From contig NZ_CP107780.1 of assembly GCF_036345175.1 (NCBI RefSeq), positions 5,952,001-6,016,000 on the forward strand: DNA of 64,000 bases, read 5' to 3'. The DNA is from Streptomyces sp. NBC_00576. Lineage in GTDB: Bacteria > Actinomycetota > Actinomycetes > Streptomycetales > Streptomycetaceae. Under the pieces are notes generated by a model. It searched no databases, had not been told where the DNA came from, and was given only the letters and a program-made list of their open reading frames with translations. Shown one piece after another: positions 24,370 to 32,259 of this stretch. Position 1 is the stretch's first letter. Every line of letters begins with the position of its first letter. The position numbers and the translations under genes were made by a program.

Positions 24370-25653
24370 GTGCCCGCACTTGTGCTGCTCGGTGCTCAGT
24401 GGGGTGACGAAGGTAAGGGGAAGGCTACCGACCTGCTTGGTGGGTCTGTGGACTATGTGGTGCGCTACCAGGGCGGCAACAACGCCGGCCACACGGTAGT
24501 CGTGGGCGACCAGAAGTACGCCCTGCATCTCCTCCCTTCCGGAATCCTCACACCTGAATGCACACCCGTCATCGGCAACGGCGTCGTCGTCGACCCGTCG
24601 GTCCTGTTCTCCGAGCTGAACGGGCTGAACGAGCGAGGCGTCGACACGTCCAAGCTCCTGATCAGCGGTAACGCTCACATCATCACGCCGTACAACGTGA
24701 CCGTCGACAAGGTGACGGAACGCTTCCTCGGCAAGCGCAAGATCGGGACGACGGGCCGCGGTATCGGCCCGACCTACGCCGACAAGATCAACCGGGTCGG
24801 CATCCGCGTCCAGGACCTGTACGACGAGTCGATCCTGACGCAGAAGGTCGAGGCGGCGCTGGACGGCAAGAACCAGCTCCTCACCAAGGTCTTCAACCGC
24901 CGGGCGATCGAGGCCTCCCAGATCGTCGAGGAACTCCTCACCTACGCGGACCGGCTCGCACCGTACGTCGCCGACACCGTCCTGGTCCTCAACAAGGCGC
25001 TCGAAGACAACAAGGTGGTCCTCTTCGAGGGCGGCCAGGGCACGCTCCTGGACATCGACCACGGCACGTACCCCTTCGTCACGTCGTCCAACCCGACCGC
25101 GGGCGGCGCCTGCACGGGCTCGGGCGTCGGCCCGACGAAGATCAGCCGGGTCATCGGCATCCTCAAGGCGTACACGACCCGCGTCGGCGCCGGCCCCTTC
25201 CCCACCGAGCTCTTCGACGAGGACGGCGCCGCGCTGCGCCGTATCGGCGGCGAGCGGGGCGTCACCACCGGCCGCGACCGGCGCTGCGGCTGGTTCGACG
25301 CGGTCATCGCCCGTTACGCGACCCGCGTGAACGGCCTGACCGACTTCTTCCTCACCAAGCTCGACGTCCTCACCGGCTGGGAGGAGATCCCCGTCTGCGT
25401 GGCGTACGAGATCGACGGCAAGCGCGTCGAGGAACTCCCGTACTCACAGACCGACTTCCACCACGCGAAGCCGATCTACGAGACCCTGCCTGGCTGGTCG
25501 GAGGACATCACGAAGGCCAAGTCCTTCTCGGACCTCCCGAAGAACGCCCAGGCGTACGTGAAGGCACTGGAGGAGATGTCCGGGGCGCCGATCTCGGCGA
25601 TCGGTGTCGGCCCGGGGCGCACGGAGACGATCGAGATCAACTCGTTCATCTGA
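24370..25653 (+). CDS. purA: Adenylosuccinate synthetase
   Basis: 427 residues from a GTG at 24370 preceded by GGAAGGGG. It starts with the P-loop and catalytic Asp, LGAQWGDEGKGK, followed by YQGGNNAGHT with the catalytic His. Other family signatures are GTTGRGIGPTYADK, LFEGGQGTLLDIDHGTYPFV, TSSNPTAGG and RVGAGPFPTEL. It joins IMP and aspartate using GTP, the first committed step from IMP to AMP. The gene stands alone; an accessory, partly decayed region follows it. Confidence 0.98.
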   Translation: MPALVLLGAQWGDEGKGKATDLLGGSVDYVVRYQGGNNAGHTVVVGDQKYALHLLPSGILTPECTPVIGNGVVVDPSVLFSELNGLNERGVDTSKLLISGNAHIITPYNVTVDKVTERFLGKRKIGTTGRGIGPTYADKINRVGIRVQDLYDESILTQKVEAALDGKNQLLTKVFNRRAIEASQIVEELLTYADRLAPYVADTVLVLNKALEDNKVVLFEGGQGTLLDIDHGTYPFVTSSNPTAGGACTGSGVGPTKISRVIGILKAYTTRVGAGPFPTELFDEDGAALRRIGGERGVTTGRDRRCGWFDAVIARYATRVNGLTDFFLTKLDVLTGWEEIPVCVAYEIDGKRVEELPYSQTDFHHAKPIYETLPGWSEDITKAKSFSDLPKNAQAYVKALEEMSGAPISAIGVGPGRTETIEINSFI

Positions 25654-25817
25654 CCGCTCCTTTCGCCCTCCGGCGGTCGGCCTGCTTCAGGGCCGGCCGT
25701 CGGACGTGCACCAGGGCCGCGCACCCGCCCCGCAGACCCGGCGGTCCGGCTGATCTGGCCGCTGTGAAGCAGCCAGGGTGCTGCTGTGATTTCGGGTGGC
25801 CGACGTCCGGCTCATCG

Positions 25818-26110
25818 CGCGACGAGCAGGAACTGTCGTTCGTCGCCCCCGAGGATGCCGAGGCGGAGCGCGCTGCAGCCCGCGAGACGGTGCTCTCCGA
25901 CGGCCGTCGGCTCCCCGTCCACACCGTGACACCGGCTTCGGTGCCGGTCTTGCCGGACCAAACCGTCCTGCGCCTGCTGCGTGGCGCGGAGTTCCGTCGG
26001 CGGGCCGAAGAACTCCATGGACCTCTGGTTGACCAGGGACTGCGGGTTCGGGACCGGCCTCGCTCTGTGCCTCACGCCCACCGAGGCAGAGGTCCTGCAC
26101 GTCCAGCTCT
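25818..26110 (+). pseudogene. Frameshifted remains of an unidentified gene
   Basis: High third-position GC and an acidic/arginine-rich composition suggest former coding up to about 26030 in one frame and a continuation in another to about 26110. No homologue is recognised. The same stretch could be chance bias. Confidence 0.35.
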
Positions 26111-26181
26111 GCTGTGCGTCGATGACGCGACGGCCTCGGTGATCACGCCGGTGTCCACCAAGCTGCCCGACTGCCGCAAGC

Positions 26182-26241
26182 CGACTGCGACCCGTGGGGG
26201 CGACACGGACAGGAACGTGTCGCCCCCACGGGTCGCAGTCG
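26182..26241. repeat. Perfect inverted repeat, 25-bp arms, 10-nt loop
   Basis: Left arm 26182-26206 and right arm 26217-26241 are exact reverse complements, with CGACTGCGACCCG at the outer end. The loop is GGACAGGAAC. No T-run follows on either strand. It lies 60 bp beyond the 3' end of the DUF2637 gene, so a bidirectional terminator or an inserted palindromic element are both possible. Confidence 0.9.
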
Positions 26242-26300
26242 ACTCGTACCCTTCGGCGGCCCGGGAATCCACGGCAACCCCGACGGGCGTCCCGCACACG

Positions 26301-27131
26301 TCATGGTGCTGGGACGTCGGTGTCCGTCGGTTCTTCGTCACAGGGGTCATGAAGTGGGGAGCGAGTCGAACGATGGCGGCGCATCGTTCGGCGGGGTGCC
26401 CGTGTCAGGGTGATCTGGCGGACGGCTTGCTGGAAGCACGCGAGAGCAGAGAGTCCGGGCAAGGCTGCTGATGTGGTGTCGAGGAAGGTTTTGGGCGCCT
26501 GATCGACGCACAAGAGGATGGCAATCGACGAAAATAGGAGGATCATGCACCAGGAGTGCACTGTGCGGCGCTGATGCAGTGCGGCCCGAAGGACGGACAG
26601 CGACGCGACCAGCCAAGGTCCGTACACCAGCAGCGGCCACCATGCCACGATGCCGCCCTGCATGCGGGACATGGCCATGACGCGCAAAGGGTCGTAGGCG
26701 GCCATCCCGCTGAAAAAACTCACTGCGGAGGCGATGATCGCCGTAAGCGTGGCAATGAGGAAGCTGGCGGTCTGGAGCGTGCCCGGGCGATTGCGCTCAC
26801 GAACCTTACGGTGACTTTGGCTAATTTTTTGAAAGGGCGGAATTTCCGCCGTGATTTCCTGGAGGTTCCATAGGGACGTGTCGGCGGTCGGGATGGTGAC
26901 TGCTGTCTCGTCGCGGGCCGCAGGGATTCTTGGGAACTGATCCGCCATGGAGTCCTGGAGCATCCAGGCCAATTCTTCGACCGGATCCCAGCCCGCATCC
27001 GGTGGCACCAAGGGTGCCGAGAAAGCCTCGGCCGTGGGCCGGTGTCGGTGTCGCCCCGGGGCTCTGCTGCTGGGCATCCGCAGGTCATCGGCGGAGCGCA
27101 CTCGGAGATGATCGATTTCTTCGTCGTGCAT
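26301..27131 (-). CDS. DUF2637-type membrane protein (SpdB-like)
   Basis: 276 residues from the ATG at 27131. An N-terminal cytosolic part of about 115 residues is followed by four hydrophobic helices (FLIATLTAIIASAVSFFSGM; IVAWWPLLVYGPWLVASLSV; HSWCMILLFSSIAILLCV; AALPGLSALACF) and a basic tail. The YDPLRVMAMS and WWPLLVYGPW elements are typical of DUF2637 proteins, which resemble the Spd spread proteins of Streptomyces plasmids. It follows the small gene at 27144 by 12 bp. Function on the chromosome is unknown; the neighbourhood looks acquired. Confidence 0.7.
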   Translation of the reverse strand: MHDEEIDHLRVRSADDLRMPSSRAPGRHRHRPTAEAFSAPLVPPDAGWDPVEELAWMLQDSMADQFPRIPAARDETAVTIPTADTSLWNLQEITAEIPPFQKISQSHRKVRERNRPGTLQTASFLIATLTAIIASAVSFFSGMAAYDPLRVMAMSRMQGGIVAWWPLLVYGPWLVASLSVLRAALHQRRTVHSWCMILLFSSIAILLCVDQAPKTFLDTTSAALPGLSALACFQQAVRQITLTRAPRRTMRRHRSTRSPLHDPCDEEPTDTDVPAP

Positions 27132-27143
27132 GACGCAGCCTGG

Positions 27144-27431
27144 TTATTCCCCGCCCGGGAAGGCGTACAGACCTTGGGATGTGGCCCATCGACGAGTGAA
27201 ATCATCTTCCAGTGTGCTCATCACGTCCAGGAATTCCCGCACAAGAGACTCAGTGACCGCTAGGGTGACCCGAAACCCACCTCGTGTCAGAGTGCCGTTC
27301 GTGGCGGCTGATGAGTTCATGGGGGCAGGGATGTAGATGTAGGGCCCCAGCGTCGTCTTACTGGCCGTCCGGCTCTCCCTCTCTTGTACTGCGAGAGGAT
27401 GGCGGTGCCCTTCCATGGTTGCCTCGGTCAT
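27144..27431 (-). CDS. Small soluble protein paired with DUF2637, unknown function
   Basis: 95 residues from the ATG at 27431; an ATG 15 bases downstream is preceded by GAGG and is an alternative. The sequence has a variable N-terminus and an alpha/beta core (GGFRVTLAVTESLVREFLDV, then MSTLEDDFTRRWATSQGLY). It lies 12 bp upstream of the DUF2637 gene, and such a roughly 100-residue protein often precedes DUF2637 genes in Streptomyces. GC is lower than in surrounding core genes. Not recognised beyond that. Confidence 0.6.
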   Translation of the reverse strand: MTEATMEGHRHPLAVQERESRTASKTTLGPYIYIPAPMNSSAATNGTLTRGGFRVTLAVTESLVREFLDVMSTLEDDFTRRWATSQGLYAFPGGE

Positions 27432-27809
27432 ATCCCGACTAACGTCGTTTCGCTGCAACGGATGTGCGGCGAAACGGGTGAAGGGATACCTGGATAAGCA
27501 TGGTATCTAGGGGCCATTCGGGCTCATGGATTCCTGTACGAAAAGCGCGTTGTGGCTACTGGGTGATTAGCGAATGTGCGAAGTTGCGAAATAGAGTGAA
27601 GATTTCTTGTTGTGGCTACCGTATGAGCAAAGAGGGGTGGGAACCTGCAGGGGTGCCCGCAGAGCAGGCCCCCTGAGCGGAGCCTCCTTCGCTCCCCTTC
27701 GGTCGAATTGACCGGGACATGGCCTGTCATGGCCTGCTCTTGGTTCCTGGAGGGCCGGTGTGCCGCCACGATCTACGCGTGTAGCCACCGACTGCTCAGG
27801 AGCTCCCCC
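27432..27809. other. 378-bp gap, no gene seen
   Basis: The region upstream of both the minus-strand DUF2637 pair and the nucleotidase gene is AT-richer than its surroundings. An 11-bp direct repeat GTTGTGGCTAC occurs at 27549-27559 and 27609-27619, exactly 60 bp apart. Promoters for both directions must lie here but could not be placed. Confidence 0.45.
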
Positions 27810-29645
27810 ATGCCCATCTCGCCCTTGAACCGCCGCCAGTTCATGCACAAGTCGGCCGTCACCGGTGCCGCCGTGGCCGCCGCCGGGACCGTCGCGGCAG
27901 CCCCCGCGCAGGCCGCCGACCGTGTCGACAGCGCGCACTGCAAGCCGCCCCGCACCTGGTCGTTCTCCATCCTGGGTACCACCGACCTGCACAGTCACGT
28001 CTTCGACTGGGACTACTACACGGACGCCGCCTACACCGACAAGGCCGGCAACTCGGTCGGCGTCGCCCGTGTGGCCACCCTCATCAAGCAGCAGCGCGCG
28101 GAGAAGGGCGCGGACCACGTCCTGCTCGTCGACGCGGGCGACATCATCCAGGGCACGTCACTGGCGTACTACTACGCGCGCGTGGACCCCATCACGGGCA
28201 GCGCGACCAGCAAGAAGGCCCCCGAGCACCCCATGGCCGTCGCCATGAACGCCATGCGCTACGACGCCGCCGCCCTCGGCAACCACGAGTTCAACTACGG
28301 CATCGACACCCTCCGTAAGTTCGAGAGCCAGTGCCGTTTCCCGCTCCTCGCCGCGAACGCGCTCGACGCGAAGACGCTCCGGCCCGCCTTCCAGCCGTAC
28401 ACCGTCAAGCACATCCGGGTCCCCGGGGCACCGGACATCAAGGTCGGCATCCTCGGCCTCACGAACCCCGGAATCGCCCTGTGGGACAAGGACAACGTCG
28501 CCGGGAAGATGTCGTTCACGGGGCTCGTCGAGCAGGCGAAGAAGTACGTCCCGCGCATGCGTGCCCTCGGCTGCGACGTCGTCTTCCTCACGGATCACTC
28601 GGGCCTGGACGGCAGTTCGTCGTACGGGAACGAGCTGCCGTACGTCGAGAACGCGTCGAACCTGGTGGCGGAGCAGGTGCCTGGGATCGACGCGATCCTC
28701 GTCGGGCACACGCACACAGAAGTGTCCTCCTACACGGTGACCAACAAGGCGACCGGCAAGGACGTGATCCTCTCCGAGCCGTACTGCTACGGCATGCGCC
28801 TGACCGTCTTCGACTTCGAGCTCGAACTCGAGCGCGGCCAGTGGAAGGTGACCAGCACGAAGGCGAAGACCCTCGACCCCAAGGGCGTCGAGGAGGACGA
28901 GCACATCACCAAGCTGCTCAAGGCCGACCACGATCTCGTCGTGAAGTACGTCAACACCGCCGTCGGTACGTGTACGGCGGACCTGTCGGCGGCGGAGGCG
29001 TGCTGGAAGGACGTACCCGTCATGGACTTCATCCACCAGGTCCAGATGGCCACCGTGGCCACCGGCCTGTCGACCGCGGACGCCGCCCTCCCGCTCATCT
29101 CCGTCGCCGCGCCCTTCAGCCGCAGCGCGGACATCCCCAAGGGGGATGTCACCATCCGCGACGTGGCCGGGCTCTACATCTACGACAACACCCTGTACGG
29201 CAAGAAGCTGACCGGCGCCCAGCTCAAGGACTACCTGGAGTTCGCGGCGAAGTACTACCACCAGGTGCCGGCGGGCACGGCGGTCGACACCGCGACGCTG
29301 ACGAACGCCAACAACTTCTGGGACTACATGTACGACACGGCGGCGGGCGTCGAGTACGACATCGACATCGCTGCGGCGGAGGGGGCCCGGATCAAGAACC
29401 TCAGCTACAAGGGCAACGCGGTCACGGACGACCAGGTGTTCGTCGTGGCGGTGAACAACTACCGCGCCAACGGCGGCAGCGGCTACCCGCACATCGCCGC
29501 CGCCGACATCGCGTACAGCTCCACCAACGAGATCCGCCAGCTGATGATCGACTACGTGACGACGAAGGGAACCCTGAACCCCGCCGACTTCGCGGTCACC
29601 AACTGGAAGCTGACGCAGGGCGGGACGGCGGTCTTCCCCGCCTGA
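27810..29645 (+). CDS. Tat-exported 5'-nucleotidase/metallophosphatase (UshA-like)
   Basis: 611 residues. The ATG at 27810 follows CAGGAG by 8 bases and opens a twin-arginine signal (NRRQFMHKSA, hydrophobic stretch, AQAAD), so it is exported folded. The N-terminal metallophosphatase domain has the metal sites TTDLHSH, DAGDIIQGT, GNHEFNYG, TDHSG and GHTHTE. The C-terminal 5'-nucleotidase domain has AAPFSRSADIPKGDVT and the NNYRANGGSGYP substrate loop. Likely role: dephosphorylating extracellular nucleotides or 2',3'-cyclic nucleotides for phosphate or nucleoside scavenging. It is a single gene. Confidence 0.93.
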   Translation: MPISPLNRRQFMHKSAVTGAAVAAAGTVAAAPAQAADRVDSAHCKPPRTWSFSILGTTDLHSHVFDWDYYTDAAYTDKAGNSVGVARVATLIKQQRAEKGADHVLLVDAGDIIQGTSLAYYYARVDPITGSATSKKAPEHPMAVAMNAMRYDAAALGNHEFNYGIDTLRKFESQCRFPLLAANALDAKTLRPAFQPYTVKHIRVPGAPDIKVGILGLTNPGIALWDKDNVAGKMSFTGLVEQAKKYVPRMRALGCDVVFLTDHSGLDGSSSYGNELPYVENASNLVAEQVPGIDAILVGHTHTEVSSYTVTNKATGKDVILSEPYCYGMRLTVFDFELELERGQWKVTSTKAKTLDPKGVEEDEHITKLLKADHDLVVKYVNTAVGTCTADLSAAEACWKDVPVMDFIHQVQMATVATGLSTADAALPLISVAAPFSRSADIPKGDVTIRDVAGLYIYDNTLYGKKLTGAQLKDYLEFAAKYYHQVPAGTAVDTATLTNANNFWDYMYDTAAGVEYDIDIAAAEGARIKNLSYKGNAVTDDQVFVVAVNNYRANGGSGYPHIAAADIAYSSTNEIRQLMIDYVTTKGTLNPADFAVTNWKLTQGGTAVFPA

Positions 29646-29782
29646 GGGAGGGGAGTGGGGTGGCTCGGGCGGCCCGGCATCGGGGCCGTCGGGGCCTGCC
29701 CGTAACCCGGTATTCCACGCCTGCGGAACCGGCCGACGCCTCATTACCGATATGCGGGTGGCGGGTGGCGGGTGGCGGCGTG

Positions 29783-31039
29783 TCACGTTGGGCTTGGGCT
29801 CCGGGCCAACTCTCGCTCGTGGTGCGGCGTGTGGTCGTGTCGAGGGAGCAGGAAGGGGGTGACCAGCATGAGAAGGCCGGCGACGGCGATTGCGGTGCGG
29901 GGGCCCGTGATGCCGGCCAGCAGGCCCCACAGCCCGGTCATGGCCGCGACAGTTGCCTTACTGGTGACGGACCAGGCTGACAGGGTTCGGGCGATCCGGT
30001 CCGTCGCTGTCCGGTCGAGCCGGTAGGTGGCGAACACCGGGTTGAACACGCCCATGCAGGTGATCAGTCCGAACTCGACCGCGATGACGAGCACGAGCCC
30101 GGCCACGCCGGGGCGGATGAAGGCCGGCCCGAGCGACCAGCACGCACGCAGTGTCCCGGCGGTGAGCATGACCTGGTGCCGTCCGAACCGTGTGACGAGT
30201 CGGGGGGCCAGCCGTGAGCCGATGATGCCCCCGACGCAGGGGAGGCCGAACGCGAGGCCGTACTGCCAGGGGGCGAACCCGAGGTCGCCGAGCATGAGGA
30301 CGGCGAGCAGCGGCGAGGTCGCCATGATCAGGCCACTGACCAGAACCGTGTTGAAGAACAGGGGGCGCAGGGCCGGATGGGCCAGGATGTACCGCCACCC
30401 TTCGAGCAGGTCGCCGAACCGGAGCCGCCCCCGGTGCGCACCGGTGCGCACCGGGGGCGGCTCATGGCCGCCGATCGCACGAATCCCCGCGGCCGAGAGC
30501 AGATAGCTGACCGCATCGGCCAGTACGGTCATCACCGGGCCGAACAACCCGATCGCGGCTGTGCCGGCCGGCGGTCCGAGCACGGTGGCGGTCCAGGCCG
30601 TGGACTCGAATCGTCCGCTCGCGACGAGCAGGTCCTCCGGTCGCACGAGCGCCTTCAGATACGCGCCACTGGCCGCGTTGAAGGCGATGTCGGCTGCACC
30701 GACGACGACGGACACAACCAGGAGTTGGACGAAACTGAGCAGGCCGAGTGCGTACGCGGCGGGGACACTCAGCAGTGCCGCGAACCGGGTCAGGTCCATC
30801 GTGACCATCACCGGCCGCTTGCGGCGATACTCCACCCACGGCCCGAGCGGCACCGCCACCGCGGCCCCCACCGCCAGCCCTGTCGCCGCCAGCCCCGACA
30901 CCGCGGTCGGCCCGGCGTGCAGCACAAGGATCGCGATCAGAGCGAACGCGTCGAACGCGAGCCGCGTGCCGAACGTGCTGACCGCGTACGCCGCCCACAG
31001 CCACCCGAACTGCCGGCCCAACTGTCTCCTGCCCACCAC
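29783..31039 (-). CDS. MFS efflux transporter
   Basis: 418 residues from a GTG at 31039 with AAGGGG ten bases upstream; earlier in-frame codons up to 31126 are less likely. Twelve hydrophobic segments are visible, with the MFS loop GPWVEYRRKRPVMVTMDLTR after TM2 and a central cytosolic loop (EPPPVRTGAHRGRLRFGDLL) encoded by a perfect 42-bp palindrome. It resembles the MFS group that includes macrolide-efflux-like proteins. It is divergent from a LysR gene. The C-terminus is His/Arg-rich. Substrate unknown. Confidence 0.87.
   Translation of the reverse strand: MVGRRQLGRQFGWLWAAYAVSTFGTRLAFDAFALIAILVLHAGPTAVSGLAATGLAVGAAVAVPLGPWVEYRRKRPVMVTMDLTRFAALLSVPAAYALGLLSFVQLLVVSVVVGAADIAFNAASGAYLKALVRPEDLLVASGRFESTAWTATVLGPPAGTAAIGLFGPVMTVLADAVSYLLSAAGIRAIGGHEPPPVRTGAHRGRLRFGDLLEGWRYILAHPALRPLFFNTVLVSGLIMATSPLLAVLMLGDLGFAPWQYGLAFGLPCVGGIIGSRLAPRLVTRFGRHQVMLTAGTLRACWSLGPAFIRPGVAGLVLVIAVEFGLITCMGVFNPVFATYRLDRTATDRIARTLSAWSVTSKATVAAMTGLWGLLAGITGPRTAIAVAGLLMLVTPFLLPRHDHTPHHERELARSPSPT
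30422..30463. repeat. Perfect 42-bp palindrome inside the MFS gene
   Basis: The 21-bp halves 30422-30442 and 30443-30463 are exact reverse complements; the left half starts GAGCCGCCCCCGGTGCGC. It encodes part of the central cytosolic loop. Its inner part is also a direct repeat of GGTGCGCACC. Confidence 0.93.
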
Positions 31040-31144
31040 GTTCAGCGCACCCCTTGATGTCCCGACCGCACGAACCGACGTTGACCGGTAAGAGCAAAGC
31101 TGGCGGCACAACAGCAGGTCAAACAACCAATCTGCTGGGGAGTC

Positions 31145-31159
31145 ACAACCAAACGTTGT
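31145..31159. promoter_or_regulatory. LysR-type binding-site candidate
   Basis: ACAACCAAACGTTGT (5-bp arms, 15 bp overall) lies 19 bp before the LysR start and 106 bp before the MFS start. The size and place suit LysR autoregulation and divergent control. Confidence 0.5.
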
Positions 31160-31177
31160 GCACTAGGGTGCATTGGC

Positions 31178-32110
31178 GTGGACATCGACACCGCCCGGAC
31201 CTTCGTCGCCGCCGCCGACGCGGGGCAGTTCCAGGAAGCCGCCGCCGAGCTGGCGGTCACCCAGCAGGCTGTCTCCAAGCGCATCGCCGCGCTGGAGCGC
31301 AACCTCGGCGTGCGGCTGTTCACCCGCACTGCGCGCGGCGCCGAACTCACCATCGACGGGCAGGCGTTCCTGCCCCACGCGCGCGAGCTGCTGCGCGTCG
31401 CCGAGCGCGCGGTCGCGTCCGTACGTACCGGGAGCCGTCCGCTGCGCGTCGACGTGCTTGCCTCGCGCAGTGCGGCGTCGGGTCTGATGCGCGGCTTCCA
31501 CCGCGCGCACTCCGAGATCGAACTCGACGTGGTGTGGCTGTTCGACATCGAGAAAGCCGTCGCCGCCGTTCGGTCCGGTGCGATCGACGCGTCCTTTCGC
31601 GCCGTCGGCGTGCCCGGCAGGCCCCTTCCCGAGGACATCGAGTCCGTCCGGGTGCTCGACGAGCCGCTCCAGCTCCTCACCGGCCCCGCCCACGCGCTCG
31701 CGGGCGCCCGGTCGGTGACCGTCGCTCAGCTCGCCGGGCACCGGATCTGGATGCCAGGCATCGTCCCCGGTACCGAGTGGGCCGCCTACTACGACGACCT
31801 CGTCGCCGAGTTCGGTCTCACCATCGAGGCGACCGGCCCCAACTTCGGCTCCGACGCGCTCCTGGACACCGTCGCCGACACCCCGGCCCTGGCCACCTTC
31901 ATGGGGGAGCAGACCCGTCTCGTCTGGCCCGCCGGCCACGACCTGCGCCGTATCCCGGTGACCGACCCGACGCCCGTCTACCCGCACTCACTGATCTGGC
32001 GCCGCGACAATCCACACCCCGCACTCACCGCACTCCGCGACTACCTCGGCTCCACACAGTCCGGCCGCTCTGGCAGCGAGGCTTGGACCCCCGTCTGGAC
32101 ACAGCGGTAA
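31178..32110 (+). CDS. LysR-family transcriptional regulator
   Basis: 310 residues from a GTG at 31178, beginning MDIDTARTFVAAADAGQFQE. The LysR winged HTH spans residues 1-60 (AAAELAVTQQAVSKRIAALE, then GVRLFTRTARG). A periplasmic-binding-like effector domain follows from about residue 90 (LRVDVLASRSAASGLMRGFH) to the end. It is divergent from the MFS transporter and most likely controls it in response to the exported compound. The ligand cannot be told. Confidence 0.93.
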   Translation: MDIDTARTFVAAADAGQFQEAAAELAVTQQAVSKRIAALERNLGVRLFTRTARGAELTIDGQAFLPHARELLRVAERAVASVRTGSRPLRVDVLASRSAASGLMRGFHRAHSEIELDVVWLFDIEKAVAAVRSGAIDASFRAVGVPGRPLPEDIESVRVLDEPLQLLTGPAHALAGARSVTVAQLAGHRIWMPGIVPGTEWAAYYDDLVAEFGLTIEATGPNFGSDALLDTVADTPALATFMGEQTRLVWPAGHDLRRIPVTDPTPVYPHSLIWRRDNPHPALTALRDYLGSTQSGRSGSEAWTPVWTQR

Positions 32111-32140
32111 GCAGCAAGCCAGTTCTCCGTCTCCCGTCGT

Positions 32141-32180
32141 CCTCCCGGGATCTCCCGACACCTCCCGGGATCTCCCGGCA
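32141..32180. repeat. Two 20-bp tandem repeats
   Basis: 32141-32160 and 32161-32180 are identical except at one position (CCTCCCGGGATCTCCCG core). They lie just upstream of the paired palindromes before the DMT gene. Confidence 0.85.
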
Positions 32181-32185
32181 CTAAA

Positions 32186-32201
32186 GAAACGCTTGCGTTT
32201 C
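32186..32201. promoter_or_regulatory. Palindromic operator candidate 1 upstream of the DMT gene
   Basis: GAAACGCTTGCGTTTC is a 16-bp inverted repeat with 7-bp perfect arms. A related palindrome lies at 32227-32243, with centres about 41 bp apart (four helical turns). Confidence 0.72.
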
Positions 32202-32226
32202 GATCGAGACCCCCGTAGTTTGTCGG

Positions 32227-32243
32227 TACGAAACCGTTTCGTA
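32227..32243. promoter_or_regulatory. Palindromic operator candidate 2 upstream of the DMT gene
   Basis: TACGAAACCGTTTCGTA is a 17-bp perfect inverted repeat around one central base, ending 16 bp before the DMT start. It shares the GAAAC half-site with the palindrome at 32186. A TetR-like repressor could bind, but none is encoded next to it. Confidence 0.75.
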
Positions 32244-32259
32244 TCGATGGGAATATGTG

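Larger units (their letters stand above)
25654..26300. other. 647-bp gap after purA: gene remains and a very strong hairpin
   Basis: The plus strand at 25818-26030 has coding-like codon bias (RDEQELSFVAPEDAEAERAA, then RETVLSDGRRLPVHTV) but no start, and seems to shift frame near 26030 (FGTGLALCLTPTEAEVLHV). I do not recognise the protein; it is probably a decayed gene. A 60-bp hairpin sits at 26182-26241. No intact gene is supported. Confidence 0.5.

Noticed and set aside
26182..26241. Reading the perfect hairpin as a CRISPR repeat or integron attC site
   Set aside because: Only one copy is present, with no spacers, no integrase and no attC core sites.
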